Assembly (NCBI RefSeq): GCF_963678635.1 | Contig: NC_087070.1 | Coordinates: 1,232,512-1,296,511 of the forward strand | Reading direction: 5' to 3' | Source of the DNA: Symsagittifera roscoffensis | Lineage: Eukaryota; Xenacoelomorpha; Acoela; Convolutidae | DNA: 64,000 nucleotides | Shown: in pieces, positions 44,668 through 55,560 of the stretch | Position numbering within the stretch: the first letter of the stretch is position 1 | Layout: the number at the start of each line of letters is the position of its first letter | Made by a program: the position numbers and the translations under genes | Notes under the pieces: model-generated | Seen by the model: the letters and a program-made list of their open reading frames with translations, nothing else | Databases searched by the model: none | What the model was told of the DNA's origin: nothing

Positions 44668-46960
44668 ATGACAAATCCAAACAGTGAACTAGAGGAAGGT
44701 GAACTAATGGACCAAGATCCTGTTCTAACCACTCTCGAGGAAAAGCTTAAAGTGAGTACTTTTAAAAATTCTTTTGCTATCATTCACCAGCAAAAAATAA
44801 ATTTGCAAAAAAATTATTTGGTTGGTCTTTTAACTCTAATAATACTTTCAAATCAAACCTCAGCATTTGATCCGGAAGAACAAATATATGCAAATACTGC
44901 AAATAATCTTAGGGTTGCTCATTATGATTGTCAACTAATGACTTCTAACAAAATGTTCTCTCTAAATAAAGTAGCACCTTGCAAATTCCAACCAGAAAAT
45001 AATAAAGTAACCCATGCTTATGTTACTCTATATCAGAGACATTATCGCACAAAAATAAATGCGAAAATGTGTCGAATCAAACAACAATCAATGCGTTGGT
45101 TCTGTGATTCTTTTGATTCGAGTGGTATCGACGCTCGACAAAATATGATCACTACTGATCTCCATTTATCTGCCGATCAATGTAAATCGGCCGCCGACAG
45201 AGGCTATCTTAACCTAGGCAACGCTAGTATTGGAAATATTCCTTTCAAATTTAATGTTAAAACAGGAACTAATGCCCATGCTGGCAAAGTTGACGGCAAA
45301 CATCGTAATGAATGTGATGGCCGTTCTTGGATTAAATTGGACACTTTTGAAACTTACATGCAAAATGTAACTCTGACTGTTAACCTCAAAGATGGAACAG
45401 TCAATAATTGGCAAAACATTCCTTTGCCCTGTCCAGTGTCTACAAATGGATGTGAAACAACATCCTTAGACGCTTTTGCTTATGCTTGGGAAGTACCCAA
45501 AAATTGCATTTTCACTGTTTTAAACAGATTTCCTGCTAAAATGATTCAAAACGGAGAATCATACTATATAATTAAAGGCAATTCTAGCCCGTCTATTCAT
45601 TCTACCCAAACAAGGGATTCTCAGAAATTCATGCTACAAGTGATGAATAAACCGCAATCTCTTTGTGGTCATCCCAGAATAGTGTATCCAATTTCATATG
45701 ATTCACTTTTTATTGCATACACTGAAGGTTTCAATATGGTTACTGGAAACCAAGTTAAACCAACCCCAGAAACGGGAACTATTCATAATGCCGGCCAACC
45801 AAATTCTACTTTTCTCCCAACAAGTGATGATTTGCCGCCACTCAAATTTTCAACTCATCAAATTGACTACGAAGCTCATATAGGAACCAAATTGGACTAT
45901 ATTCTTTTTTATAGCTTCTACATGATCAGAACGGCCGAGTTGGCCCATCTGCAAAATCAATGTGAGCTAGAACGCTCCTCAATATTAAATACTTTAATGC
46001 TTTCACTTGAAAGCCCACGTTTGGCTGGCTATATTTTAACTCAGAACCGCTCTATGTTCTTAGTGACCAATGGCAATGTTGCCTGGCTCTACCATTGTCC
46101 GAAATTTTATTCACCTCTGCAATTAATGGATGAATGCTATAACCGCATTCCCATTATGTATAAGGAAAATGTTCGATTTGTCGATCCAATAACGCGACTT
46201 TTCAGTCGGCAGATCTACAAGACTGCTCCGACAAACTTTCAAATCTCTTTCAACTAGATGTTGATGATGATAAGTCCTGGATTGAATTAACCCCTCAAAT
46301 TACAAGGGTTACAGGACCATATCTCTTTAAACCAAAAGAGATAGTTCAACAGATTAAGCATTCTTTAGCCTCTAGCCAAGGCGCTTCAATCTACACTTAT
46401 GCTCAAATGCAAAAATTCTGGAATATGATTTCCGATAATTCAGAAATGAAAGGAATAGTGCAAAAAGTATCCAGGTCCTTTCTAAATGCTAAAAATTTTC
46501 TTTTCACGGACTCATATAGCCACTAGGCTCTTCCCAAACAATATATTTGGACTATCTCATCTCTCCAAACTTTTGGAAAAACGAATACACCCGTATATTC
46601 GGATAAGTACAATACTATTTAGAAAAATGCGGAATAGTCTTCGCCTCTTTTCTATTTGTGAAATTCATACTAGATTCCCTAGTATTCATAATAAAGGCTA
46701 TGCATATTCACAAAATCACCGGCCGCTCACTACACTTTGGCAAAGTATTGCTTGCCGCATTATACAATATACTTTTCACTTCCATAGTGACCTCAATTTT
46801 CACTCAAGATGAGCAAACTGAAAAAATAGAACAAGAATGTGATCAAAAAATACAAGCCCTTCTTTTAGAGGAAATTGATAAAAAAAACAGGATCGCATGT
46901 ATCCTCACATCCAATTACCAAGTTTTGAGAGAAGAACTCAAAACTTGGATCACCCAATAA
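44668..46960 (+). pseudogene. env: Element 2 env-like glycoprotein (529-codon ORF plus shifted C-terminus)
   Basis: ATG at 44668 opens 529 codons. Residues 1-49 are an acidic leader; 50-61 form a hydrophobic signal core with likely cleavage after T-S-A (66). The ectodomain has many cysteines and several N-x-S/T sites (for example N-A-S, N-V-T, N-R-S). Near the end, LQNQCELERSSILNTLMLSL, Y-H-C-P-K and C-Y-N-R-I-P match env of element 1. A frameshift near 46216 breaks the frame; homology continues, and after more breaks near 46490 and 46655 a block at 46658-46960 has two hydrophobic segments (ILDSLVFIIKAMHI; VLLAALYNILFTSIVTSIF) and a Glu/Lys-rich coiled tail. It would mediate entry or cell-cell transfer; that is inferred from architecture. 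Confidence 0.75.
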
Positions 46961-46992
46961 ACCCAGTCTAATAAAAAATTCTACTGTTCTAG
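44752..46992 (+). other. Candidate env-removing intron of element 2
   Basis: A strong donor, AAA|GTGAGTAC, lies 28 codons into env. CTACTGTTCTAG ends at 46992 and is a good acceptor 21 nt before the post-env ATG. Both sides are phase 0, so splicing would place the env leader in frame with the post-env ORF. A second acceptor (TATCATTCACCAG ending 44790) would instead remove only 39 nt in frame. Confidence 0.55.
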
Positions 46993-47748
46993 GATATACC
47001 AACTGATTCAATTATGGACGCATCACTTGATGACGACTTGAGAGATTTTGAGGATCTTCTCTCACTCCTGCCGCCAACTGATCCACTGGACTCGCAGATT
47101 TCAGCACTCACTCAACAACCAACGGTTTCTACTACTACAACCCCCACTGCAAAGCCGACCTCAACACGATCCTTCGTTGAGCCACTACTTCAAACCAATT
47201 CAGCTGTCCCAATAACTATAGCATCAAAGCCACCACCCCTAGAAGTTTCACCCCCTGATTTCAAAATACCCCTGGTTCCCTCGAATTCCAAAATTCAAAA
47301 ACGGACCCAGATAGTAAGACCATATAAGATACTAACGGCAAATACGCCGGTATCAACTTCTCAATTTCCAATGACCATTAGGCGACAGCCCTTACACCCC
47401 ACTGAATTAAATATTAAATTACATATTCAATTAGAAAGGGAAAGATACATTAATTCTAATAGAAATCCCGGCTTCGATATGGATCTCAATTGTGCTTTGA
47501 ATCCATTATTCAATCGTTTTAAAGTAGAAGCCTATCAACCTATAATAAAAATGTACTCTATAACTAATTCCCTTCTTGAATATCAAAAAATCTATGTCCC
47601 AGCTAAATATCTGACAGCAAAATTACAAAACCCCCAGTTAGATGACTATACTGAGCAAATTCAGCGCAGTCATATACATGAAACGCATCAAATCCGGGAG
47701 CTGAAAAAGCAAATCCATAATTTGAAAACATGCAACTCATCAAATTGA
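46993..47748 (+). CDS. Element 2 post-env ORF, 3' end truncated
   Basis: ATG at 47014 opens 244 codons; the frame is also open from the acceptor at 46992. Residues 1-15 are strikingly acidic (MDASLDDDLRDFEDLLSLLP), a composition resembling transcriptional activation segments. A Thr/Pro/Ser-rich linker follows, then a conserved-looking, probably folded part (L-N-I-K-L-H-I-Q-L-E-R-E-R-Y, then F-N-R-F-K-V-E-A-Y). The end (about residue 240) runs into a duplicated scrap of env at 47735, so the natural C-terminus is lost. It occupies the same place as the post-env ORF of element 1, without obvious sequence similarity. A spliced-RNA regulatory role is inference. Confidence 0.55.
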   Translation, partial: DIPTDSIMDASLDDDLRDFEDLLSLLPPTDPLDSQISALTQQPTVSTTTTPTAKPTSTRSFVEPLLQTNSAVPITIASKPPPLEVSPPDFKIPLVPSNSKIQKRTQIVRPYKILTANTPVSTSQFPMTIRRQPLHPTELNIKLHIQLERERYINSNRNPGFDMDLNCALNPLFNRFKVEAYQPIIKMYSITNSLLEYQKIYVPAKYLTAKLQNPQLDDYTEQIQRSHIHETHQIRELKKQIHNLKTCNSSN

Positions 47749-47937
47749 CTACGAAGCTCATATAGGAACCAAATTGGACTATATTCTTTTTTATAGCTTC
47801 TACATGATCAGAACGGCCGAGTTAGCCCTTCTGCAAAATCAATGTGAGCTAGAACGCTCCTCAATATTAAATACTTTAATGCTTTCACTTGAAAGCCCAC
47901 GTTTGGCTGGCTATATTTTAACTCAGACCCGCTCTAG
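47735..47937 (+). repeat. env: Duplicated 200-bp env scrap
   Basis: Starts CAACTCATCAAATTGACTAC and copies 45851-46052 almost base for base, with about three differences (for example GTTAGCCC for GTTGGCCC). Near identity means a recent duplication, most simply by template switching or recombination. It marks the 3' breakpoint of element 2. Confidence 0.95.
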
Positions 47938-49948
47938 TTAAAATTACATATTGCCAACATGTAAGAGACGCCCATTTGACAGCACTGGTGGCGGAAACCA
48001 CACAAGGCCCTTCTTCAACACCCACTTCTGGAACAACAAATGTCGCGAGTTTACCATCTCCATTGGTAGAAGTTGATACGAACATTCAGGATGATGACGG
48101 CAGCGACATATCCTCAGGCATTGATTCAGATGCAAGGAGACAGGCCGATAGCTTTCATGACAGATTTAACGCCAAGCGTTTAAACTCTGAAAACTCTTAA
48201 GCTCTCGTAATATTATATCTATTTTATTTGTTTTTCGAACTTATCGCCAGTGGATTACTCAAATTTTTTTAATTAGTTAGTGATGTAAGTTAGTTTGTTT
48301 TATTTGTATAAATGCCACATAACCCCAATTGTACATAACATTTTGTACGGTCATTGTAGATATCTGTGTAAACTTGCAGGTAGCCTGTATATATTACCAT
48401 ATAATCACCTCCATTGTAATTTTTTCTCTCTATAAATTTTCATTGGTGCTAAATGCAGTTGCGTTTTATTTCAACTTTGACCCTGGTGGAGTGAGGGGAG
48501 AATGGAGTATATGAGTGATATTGGCTACATCGAGGAGCGGGCAGATATAAATTTTTGTACAGTGGGGAATGTTGTGATTTATTTTTTAAGTATGTTGTAA
48601 CCTTGACCTTTATTGTTTAATCAAGTACCAGTTAACGTCTATTGTACGACGTGCATTGGACTTCGAGTCACTAGTTGCTTTTTTAGACTACAGTCAGTTT
48701 TGATTCACTTATTACTTTTTACTCTGTTTTAATCTTAGTTAGATCTAATAGTTACCAGTGGTAATCCTATACTTTTATTACAACAAAAACATTTTTTTTT
48801 AGTCGCTGCTGGCGATACAACAATGTTTTCCAAATGAGAATGTAAGACATCTACTTTTACCACAAAAAGAGAAGACATTAGAGACGCCCAAAACTCCGGT
48901 ATCCATCAAACCCCGTTCAAGAATGAATCCAGGCCCCCCAAATTTTTCGAAGACAGGCGCTTTATTGACCAAGTGACGCTAGGAATGGAGACCGGCAGTG
49001 CAGCAGAGTCCGATGTTGAACCCCTAATTACATTCTCCAGCTTAAAGAGTCCACGGACACAGAAAAATTACTCTACGGCGTCCCTTTTGGATTATTTGAC
49101 ACCAGTTGAAGATATACCACGGCACTCAGCACTGGTGGTGGAAACCACACAAGGCCCCTCTTCAACACCCACTTCTGGAACAACAAATGGCGCGAGTTTA
49201 CCATCTCCATTGGTAGGAGTTGGTACAAACATTCAGGATGATGACGGCAGCGACATATCCTCAGGCATTAATTCAGATGCAAGGAGAGAGGCCGATAGCT
49301 TTCATGACTGATTTAACACCAAGCGTTTAATTCTGAAAACTCTTAAACTCTCGTAATATTATATCTCTTTTATTTTTTTTTCGAACTTATCTCCAGTGGA
49401 TTACTCAAGTTTTTTTAATTAGTTAGTGACGTAAATTAGTTTGTTTTATTTGTATAAATGCCACATAACCCCAATTGTACATAACATTTTGTACAGTCAT
49501 TGTAGATATCTGTGTAAACTTGCAGGTAGCCTGTATATATTGCCATATAATCACCTCCATTGTAATTTTTTCTCTCTGTAAGTTTCCATTGGTGCTAAAT
49601 GCAGTTGCGTTTTGTTTCAACTTTGACCCTGGTGGAGTGAGGGGAGAATGGAGTATATGAGTGATATTGGCTACATCGAGGAGCGGTCAGATATAAATTT
49701 TTGTGCAGTGGGGAATGTTGTGATTTAGTTTTTTAGTATGTTGTAACCTTGACCTTTATTGTTTAATCAAGTACCAGTTAACGTCTATTGTACGAAATCC
49801 ATTGGACTTCGAGTCACTAGTTACTTTTTTAGACTACAGTCAGTTTTAATTCACACATTATTTTTTACTCTGTTTTAATCTTAGTTAGATCTAATAGTTA
49901 CCAGTGGTAATCCTATACTTTTATTACAACAAAAACATTTTTTTTCAG

Positions 49949-50122
49949 TCGCTGCTGGCGATACAACAATGTTTTCCAAATGAGAATGTAAGACATCTAC
50001 TTTTACCACAAAAAGAGAAGACATTAGAGACGCCCAAAACTCTGGTATCCATCAAACCCCGTTCAAGAAGGAATCCAGGCCCCCCAAATTTTTCGAAGAC
50101 AGGCGCTTTATTGACCAAGTGA
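49949..50122 (+). CDS. Repeat-unit ORF A, overlapping ORF B (representative copy)
   Basis: From the acceptor at 49948, one frame reads S-L-L-A-I-Q-Q-C-F-P-N-E-N-V-R-H and ends T-G-A-L-L-T-K before TGA at 50120. It is basic and Pro-rich (SIKPRSRRNPGPPN). It overlaps the first part of ORF B in a different frame. An intact copy is at 52238-52411; the copy near 51100 has a one-base loss in an ACCCCG run. Whether A, B or neither is translated cannot be settled from the sequence. Confidence 0.3.
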   Translation, partial: SLLAIQQCFPNENVRHLLLPQKEKTLETPKTLVSIKPRSRRNPGPPNFSKTGALLTK

Positions 50123-50493
50123 CACTGGGAACGGAGACCGGCAGTGTAGCAGAGTCCGATGACGAACCCCTAATTACATTCTCCAGCTTAAAGAGTCCAC
50201 GGACACAGACAAATTACTCAACGGCGTCACCTTTGGATTATTTGACACCAGTTGAAGATATACCACGGCACCCAGCACTGGTGGCGGAAACCACACAAGG
50301 CCCCTCTTCAACACCCACTTCTGGAAGAACAAATGTCGCGAGTTTACCATCTCCATTGGTAGAAGTTGGTACGAACATTCAGGATGATGACGGCAGCGAC
50401 ATATCCTCAGGTATTGATTCAGATGCAAGGAGAGAGGCCGATAGCTTTCATGACAGATTTAACGCAAAGCGTTTAAACTCTGAAAACTCTTAA
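49984..50493 (+). CDS. Repeat-unit ORF B (representative copy; others at 48.8, 51.3, 52.4 kb)
   Basis: The frame is open from a TGA at 49981 to TAA at 50491, about 169 codons, with no early ATG. Sequence is Ser/Thr/Pro-rich and acidic toward the end: LDYLTPVEDIPRHPAL, T-T-Q-G-P-S-S-T-P-T-S-G, N-I-Q-D-D-D-G-S-D-I-S-S-G, ending N-A-K-R-L-N-S-E-N-S. The last 124 codons stay open in the copies ending 51641 and 52782. The copy ending 49311 has a TGA 12 codons early, and the first partial copy (47976-48200) keeps the C-terminus. Conservation of the frame while synonymous-looking changes accumulate hints at coding. The product is probably disordered; family unknown. Confidence 0.4.
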   Translation, partial: ECKTSTFTTKREDIRDAQNSGIHQTPFKKESRPPKFFEDRRFIDQVTLGTETGSVAESDDEPLITFSSLKSPRTQTNYSTASPLDYLTPVEDIPRHPALVAETTQGPSSTPTSGRTNVASLPSPLVEVGTNIQDDDGSDISSGIDSDARREADSFHDRFNAKRLNSENS

Positions 50494-53449
50494 ACTCTCG
50501 TAATATTATATCTCTTTTATTTTTTTTTCGAACATATCTCCAGTGGATTAGTCAAGTTTTTTTAATTAGTTAGTGACGTAAGTTATTTTGTTTTATTTGT
50601 ATAAATGCCACATAACCCCAATTGTACATAACATTTTGTACAGTCATTGTAGATATCTGTGTAAACTTGCAGGTAGCTTGTATATATTACCATATAATCA
50701 CCTCCATTGTAACTTTTTCTCTCTGTAAATTTTCATTGGTGCTAAATGCAGTTGCGTTTTATTTCAACTTTGACCCTGGTGGAGTGAGGGGAGAATGGAG
50801 TATATGAGTGATATTGGCTACATCGAGGAGCGGGCATGTATAAATTTTTGTGCAGTAGGGAATGTTGTGATTTAGTTTTTAAGTATGTTGTAACCTTGAC
50901 CTTTATTGTTTAATCAAGTACCAGTTAACGTCTATTGTACAAAGTCCATTCCACTTCGAGTCACTATTTGCTTTTTTAGACTACAGTCAGTTTTAATTCA
51001 CACATTACTTTTTACTCTGTTTTAATCTAAGTTAGATCTAATAGTTACCAGTGGTAACCCTATACTTTTATTACAATAGAAACATTTTTTTATTCAGTCG
51101 CTGCTGGCGATACAACAATGTTTTCCAAATGAGAATGTAAGACATCTACTTTTACCACAAAAAGTGAAGACATTAGAGACGCCCAAAACTCCGGTATCCA
51201 TCAAACCCGTTCAAAAAGGAATCCAGGCCCCCCAAATTTTACGAAGACAGGCGCTTTATTGACCAAGTGACGCTAGGAACGGAGACCGGCAGTGTAGCAG
51301 AGTCCGATGTTGAACCCCTAATTTCATTCTCCAGCTTAAAGAGTCCACGGACACAGAAAAATTACTCTACGGCGTCCCTTTTGGATTATTTAACACCAGT
51401 TGAAGATATACCACGGCACCCAGCACTGGTGGCGGAAACCACACAAGGCCCCTCTTCAACACCCACTTCTGGAACAACAAATGTCGCGAGTTTACCTTCT
51501 CCATTGGTAGAAGTTGGTACAAACATTCAGGATGATGACGGCAGCGACATATCCTCAGGCCTTGATTCAGATGCTAGGAGAGAGGCCGATAGCTTTCATG
51601 ACAGATTGAACGCCAAGCGTTTAAACTCTGAAAACTCTTAAACTCTCGTAATAATAAATCTCTTTTTTTTCGAACTTATCTCCAGTGGATTACTTAAATT
51701 TTTTTAATTAGTTATTGACGTAAGTTAGTTTGTTTTATTAGTATAAATGCCACATAACCCCAATTGTACATAACATTTTGTACAGTCAATGTAGATATCT
51801 GTGTAAACTTGCAGTTAGCCTGTATATATTACCATATAATCACCACCATTGTAATTTTTTCTCTCTGTAAATTTCCATTGGTGCTAAATGCAGTTGCGTT
51901 TTGTTTCAACTTTGACCCTGGTGGAGTGAGGGGAGAATGGAGTATATGAGTGATATTGGCTACATCGAGGAGCGGCCAGATATAAATTTTTGTGCAGTGG
52001 GGAATGTTGTGATTTAGTTTTTTAGTATGTTGTAACATTGACCTTTTTTGTTTAATCAAGTACCAGTTAACGTCTATTGTACAAAGTCCATTGGACTTCG
52101 AGTCACTAGTTGCTTTTTTAGACTACAGTCAGTTTTAATTAACACAATACTTTTTACTCTGTTTTAATCTCAGTTAGATCTAATAGTTACCAGTGGTAAT
52201 CCTATACTTTTATTACAATAAAAACATTTTTTTTCAGTCGCTGCTGGCGATACAACAATGTTTTCCAAATGAGAATGTAAGACATCTACTTTTACCACAA
52301 AAAGAGAAGACATTAGAGACGCCCAAAACTCCGGTATCCATCAAACCCCGTTCAAGAAGGAATCCAGGCCCCCCAAATTTTACGAAGACAGGCGCTTTAT
52401 TGACCAAGTGACGCTAGTAACGGAGACCGGCAGTGTAGCAGAGTCCGATGACGAACCCCTAAGTACATTCTCCAGCTTAAAGAGTCCACGGACACAGAAA
52501 AACTACTCTACGGCGTCCCCTTTGGATTATTTGACACCAGTTGAAGATATACCACGGCACCCAGCACTGGTGGCGGAAACCACACAAGGCCCCTCTTCAA
52601 CACCCACTTCTGGAACAACCAATGTCGCGAGTTTACCATCTCCATTGGTAGAAGTTGGTACAAACATTCAGGATGATGACGGCAGCGACATATCCTCAGG
52701 CATTGATTCAGATGCAAGGAGAGAGGCCGATAGCTTTCATGACAGATTTAACGCCAAGCGTTTAAACTCTGAAAATTCTTAAACTCTCGTAATATTATAT
52801 CTCTTTTAGTTTTTTTTCGAACTTATCTCCAGTGGATTACTCAAGTTTTTTTAATTAGTTAGTGACGTAAATTAGTTTGTTTTATTTGTATAAATGCCAC
52901 ATAACCCCAATTGTACATAACATTTTGTACAGTCATTGTAGATATCTGTGTAAACTTGCAGGTAGCCTGTATATATTGCCATATAATCACCTCCATTGTA
53001 ATTTTTTCTCTCTGTAAGTTTCCATTGGTGCTAAATGCAGTTGCGTTTTGTTTCAACTTTGACCCTGGTGGAGTGAGGGGAGAATGGAGTATATGAGTGA
53101 TATTGGCTACATCGAGGAGCGGTCAGATATAAATTTTTGTGCAGTGGGGAATGTTGTGATTTAGTTTTTTAGTATGTTGTAACCTTGACCTTTATTGTTT
53201 AATCAAGTACCAGTTAACGTCTATTGTACGAAGTCCATTGGACTTCGAGTCACTAGTTGCTCTTTTAGACTACAGTCAGTTTTAATTCATACATTACTTT
53301 TTACTCTGTTTTAATCTTAGTTACATCTAATAGTTACTAGTGGTAATCCTATACTTTTATTACAACAAAAACATTTTTTTTCAGTCGCTGCTGGCGATAC
53401 AACAATGTTTTCCAAATGAGAATGTAAGACATCTACTTTTACCACAAAA

Positions 53450-54389
53450 GCTGACTTATATAGTGTATAGACGTATGTTAGGTAAGCCTTCGCCTTATAT
53501 AATATGTACTTTAAATATCGCTATTTGTGTGGTCAAAGATGGTTATGTATGTTATGTCCTCATTTAGAAGAGTCTCAAAACCCCATACCCTTTTTTCCGT
53601 TAACCATCAACTATCTTGGATATTTTTATTGAATCTTTGTGTGTTTTCAGGTTGTTTAAGTCGACTTATTTGTGTGGCGATAAATTTAATTGAGCGACTG
53701 TCGAGTAGTATGCAAAGTTAATCCAAATTTTGTGGTAATGAGCTTCTGTTTTGTAGTCAAATGTGTCAATAAGATACTTTCCTGTGGTTTTCGTCGTACT
53801 TTAAAAAAAGTTAGGGGATAAAAATTGTGCAGGACATCCGTGTTGATGCTTACCTGAATTGTAACATGAAATCAAATCAGTTTTCAAACATGTTATTTAG
53901 TCGGAACTTTTCTCATCACGAGCTTACTGCAGGCTGAGATAGCTAGCCAACACACTAGGAGGTAACACTGACAACTCAATTTTGAAAACTTTTTATCAGA
54001 TTTTATTTAATGTGAGCTTTTCCCAACCTTTTTTGAAACGAAATCACAGTTGAGACAAACCTCTTGTATGCTCCCAACTAAATAGTCATTTTTGCACAGA
54101 CTGTAATATTGGAGATTGCCTTGTGTTATCTTAAAAATCACTGGCACTGAATACAAAAAAAGTTCTTTCATTTAGGTCTACATGCTTGCGCTGGGCAGAA
54201 TTGTGAAGATAAGATTGAACATTTCCACATGCAGTTACTTCACTTTACAATTTTACATAAAAAAAGCAACAAATGATATCACAATGTATAGAGTATCAGC
54301 CGAAGATGTGTGCTCAGCCCGAGACATATCAGCCAAAACACCAAAAAAGAAATATTTCTAATTTTTTTTTGTTACGAAGGAGTCAAACT
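53450..54389. other. Spacer, no gene recognised
   Basis: Sequence unrelated to the array begins abruptly after CACAAAAG at 53449. Short ORFs only. Confidence 0.4.
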
Positions 54390-55560
54390 GAGACGCCTGC
54401 AAAGTTTCAATTTTAAAATTGCTAAAATAACTGGCGCATTCTGATTAAAAATTTTCAGTTTGTGATATCTGAACATGACAACTATTTTATGAAACAAAAT
54501 TTTTTCCGAATTTCACGCTAATTGATACTTCTTGCACTTACTATAATTGTGCACGTTTCATTGTGCCATCTCGATCACATTAACAGTGACCAAACAAGTT
54601 ATTTACTCTTACAGCCTAACTTTAAAACATCTTTTTAGTCCATTGAAAGGATTACTTTAGAAGGAGGCAATTTTAACGTTTACCGCGGTTAAACCTATAT
54701 GCTGCTACTAAATTGATACTTCATTTTAAGATTCAATTTATCTAGAGGCAGTTAAGTACATCACGACACTTGTTAATGAACAAATGATAACAAAATGTGT
54801 TCAACTCAGTTGAAAAAACTTGGAGGAACTCCCGCTAAAATATCATTTTAGCATAAATATTAAAATTTAATGAAGACGAACGCTGCACTTAAACTCGGCA
54901 CAAAGAAGAAAAGCTCAGGTCATTAAGTGTTTGTCGGTAATCTAGATTGTTTCAGAGGTGTCATACTGAAAATGCCTGAAAAGTTTTAATTTCCTTTTTG
55001 CTGAAATATTTGGCATTTTTTGGTTATTTGATTTTTTTTCCGAAATGTTTCAATTTGCAATGTCTAACTTGACTGATGTAGTTCGAAATGAGAAAACTAT
55101 TGCAAAAAAAATCTTCTTTTTTCCTTCCAGCTATATAATATCTTCTTCACTCACTATAATTTTGCACAATTCATTTTGACATGTTACTCGCATTGTCAAT
55201 GACCAAAAATTCATTTGCTCTTGGAACCTAACCAAGTCAATAGTCTTTAATCAAAGCCTTGGTTTTTTTAACGGCGCGGATTTCAAATTATAAAGTATTA
55301 GACTCACATAGTGCTGCTAAAAAGAAACAAACTTCTTTCAAAAATTCGAAATGTCCTGAGGCAGTTTATTTATTTCACACGAAGAGAAAAAGCTCATGAG
55401 AATCAGATCGTGTCGCTAATCTAGATTAATTCAGATGAGCCAAACTGACAAACTACTTAAAAATTCAATTCTGTTTTTGCTGAAATGTCTGGCGTATTAC
55501 GGTCGAAAATATCTGAATATTACTGATACAGTGCAACACAAGATTTTTTTTGAGATTTAG
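54390..55560. repeat. Strongly diverged tandem repeat, period about 500-580 bp
   Basis: A block with ACTGA(G/A)A, AAAG/TTTTAATTT, TGCTGAAAT, TGGC(G/A) and TGATATCTGAA-like order starts near 54390, 54968 and 55445. Between the first two, CACTATAATT(T/G)TGCAC, GTCAATGACCAAA-like and TGCTGCTA blocks also recur. Copies are old and contain no conserved ORF. Confidence 0.55.

Larger units (their letters stand above)
47968..53449 (+). repeat. Tandem array of ~1.15-kb units (about 4.8 copies)
   Basis: The anchor CAG|TCGCTGCTGGCG falls at 48803, 49949, 51098, 52238 and 53385, giving periods of 1146, 1149, 1140 and 1147 bp. The first unit is 5'-truncated at 47968, and the last ends at 53449 where unrelated sequence begins. 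Units are a few percent diverged. Each contains a TATA-like TTGTATAAATGCC, a GTATGTTG donor-like site, a T-tract acceptor before the anchor and a conserved Ser/Thr/Pro-rich ORF. It is too long-period and gene-like for an ordinary satellite. Confidence 0.95.

Noticed and set aside
48329-48514. 61-codon ORF repeated in every array unit
   Set aside because: It needs a TTG start, lies across the TATA-like and presumed leader part of the unit, and repeats only because the DNA repeats.
47968-53449. CRISPR-like or simple satellite array
   Set aside because: The period is over 1.1 kb with no short repeat-spacer structure, and each unit carries gene-like signals.
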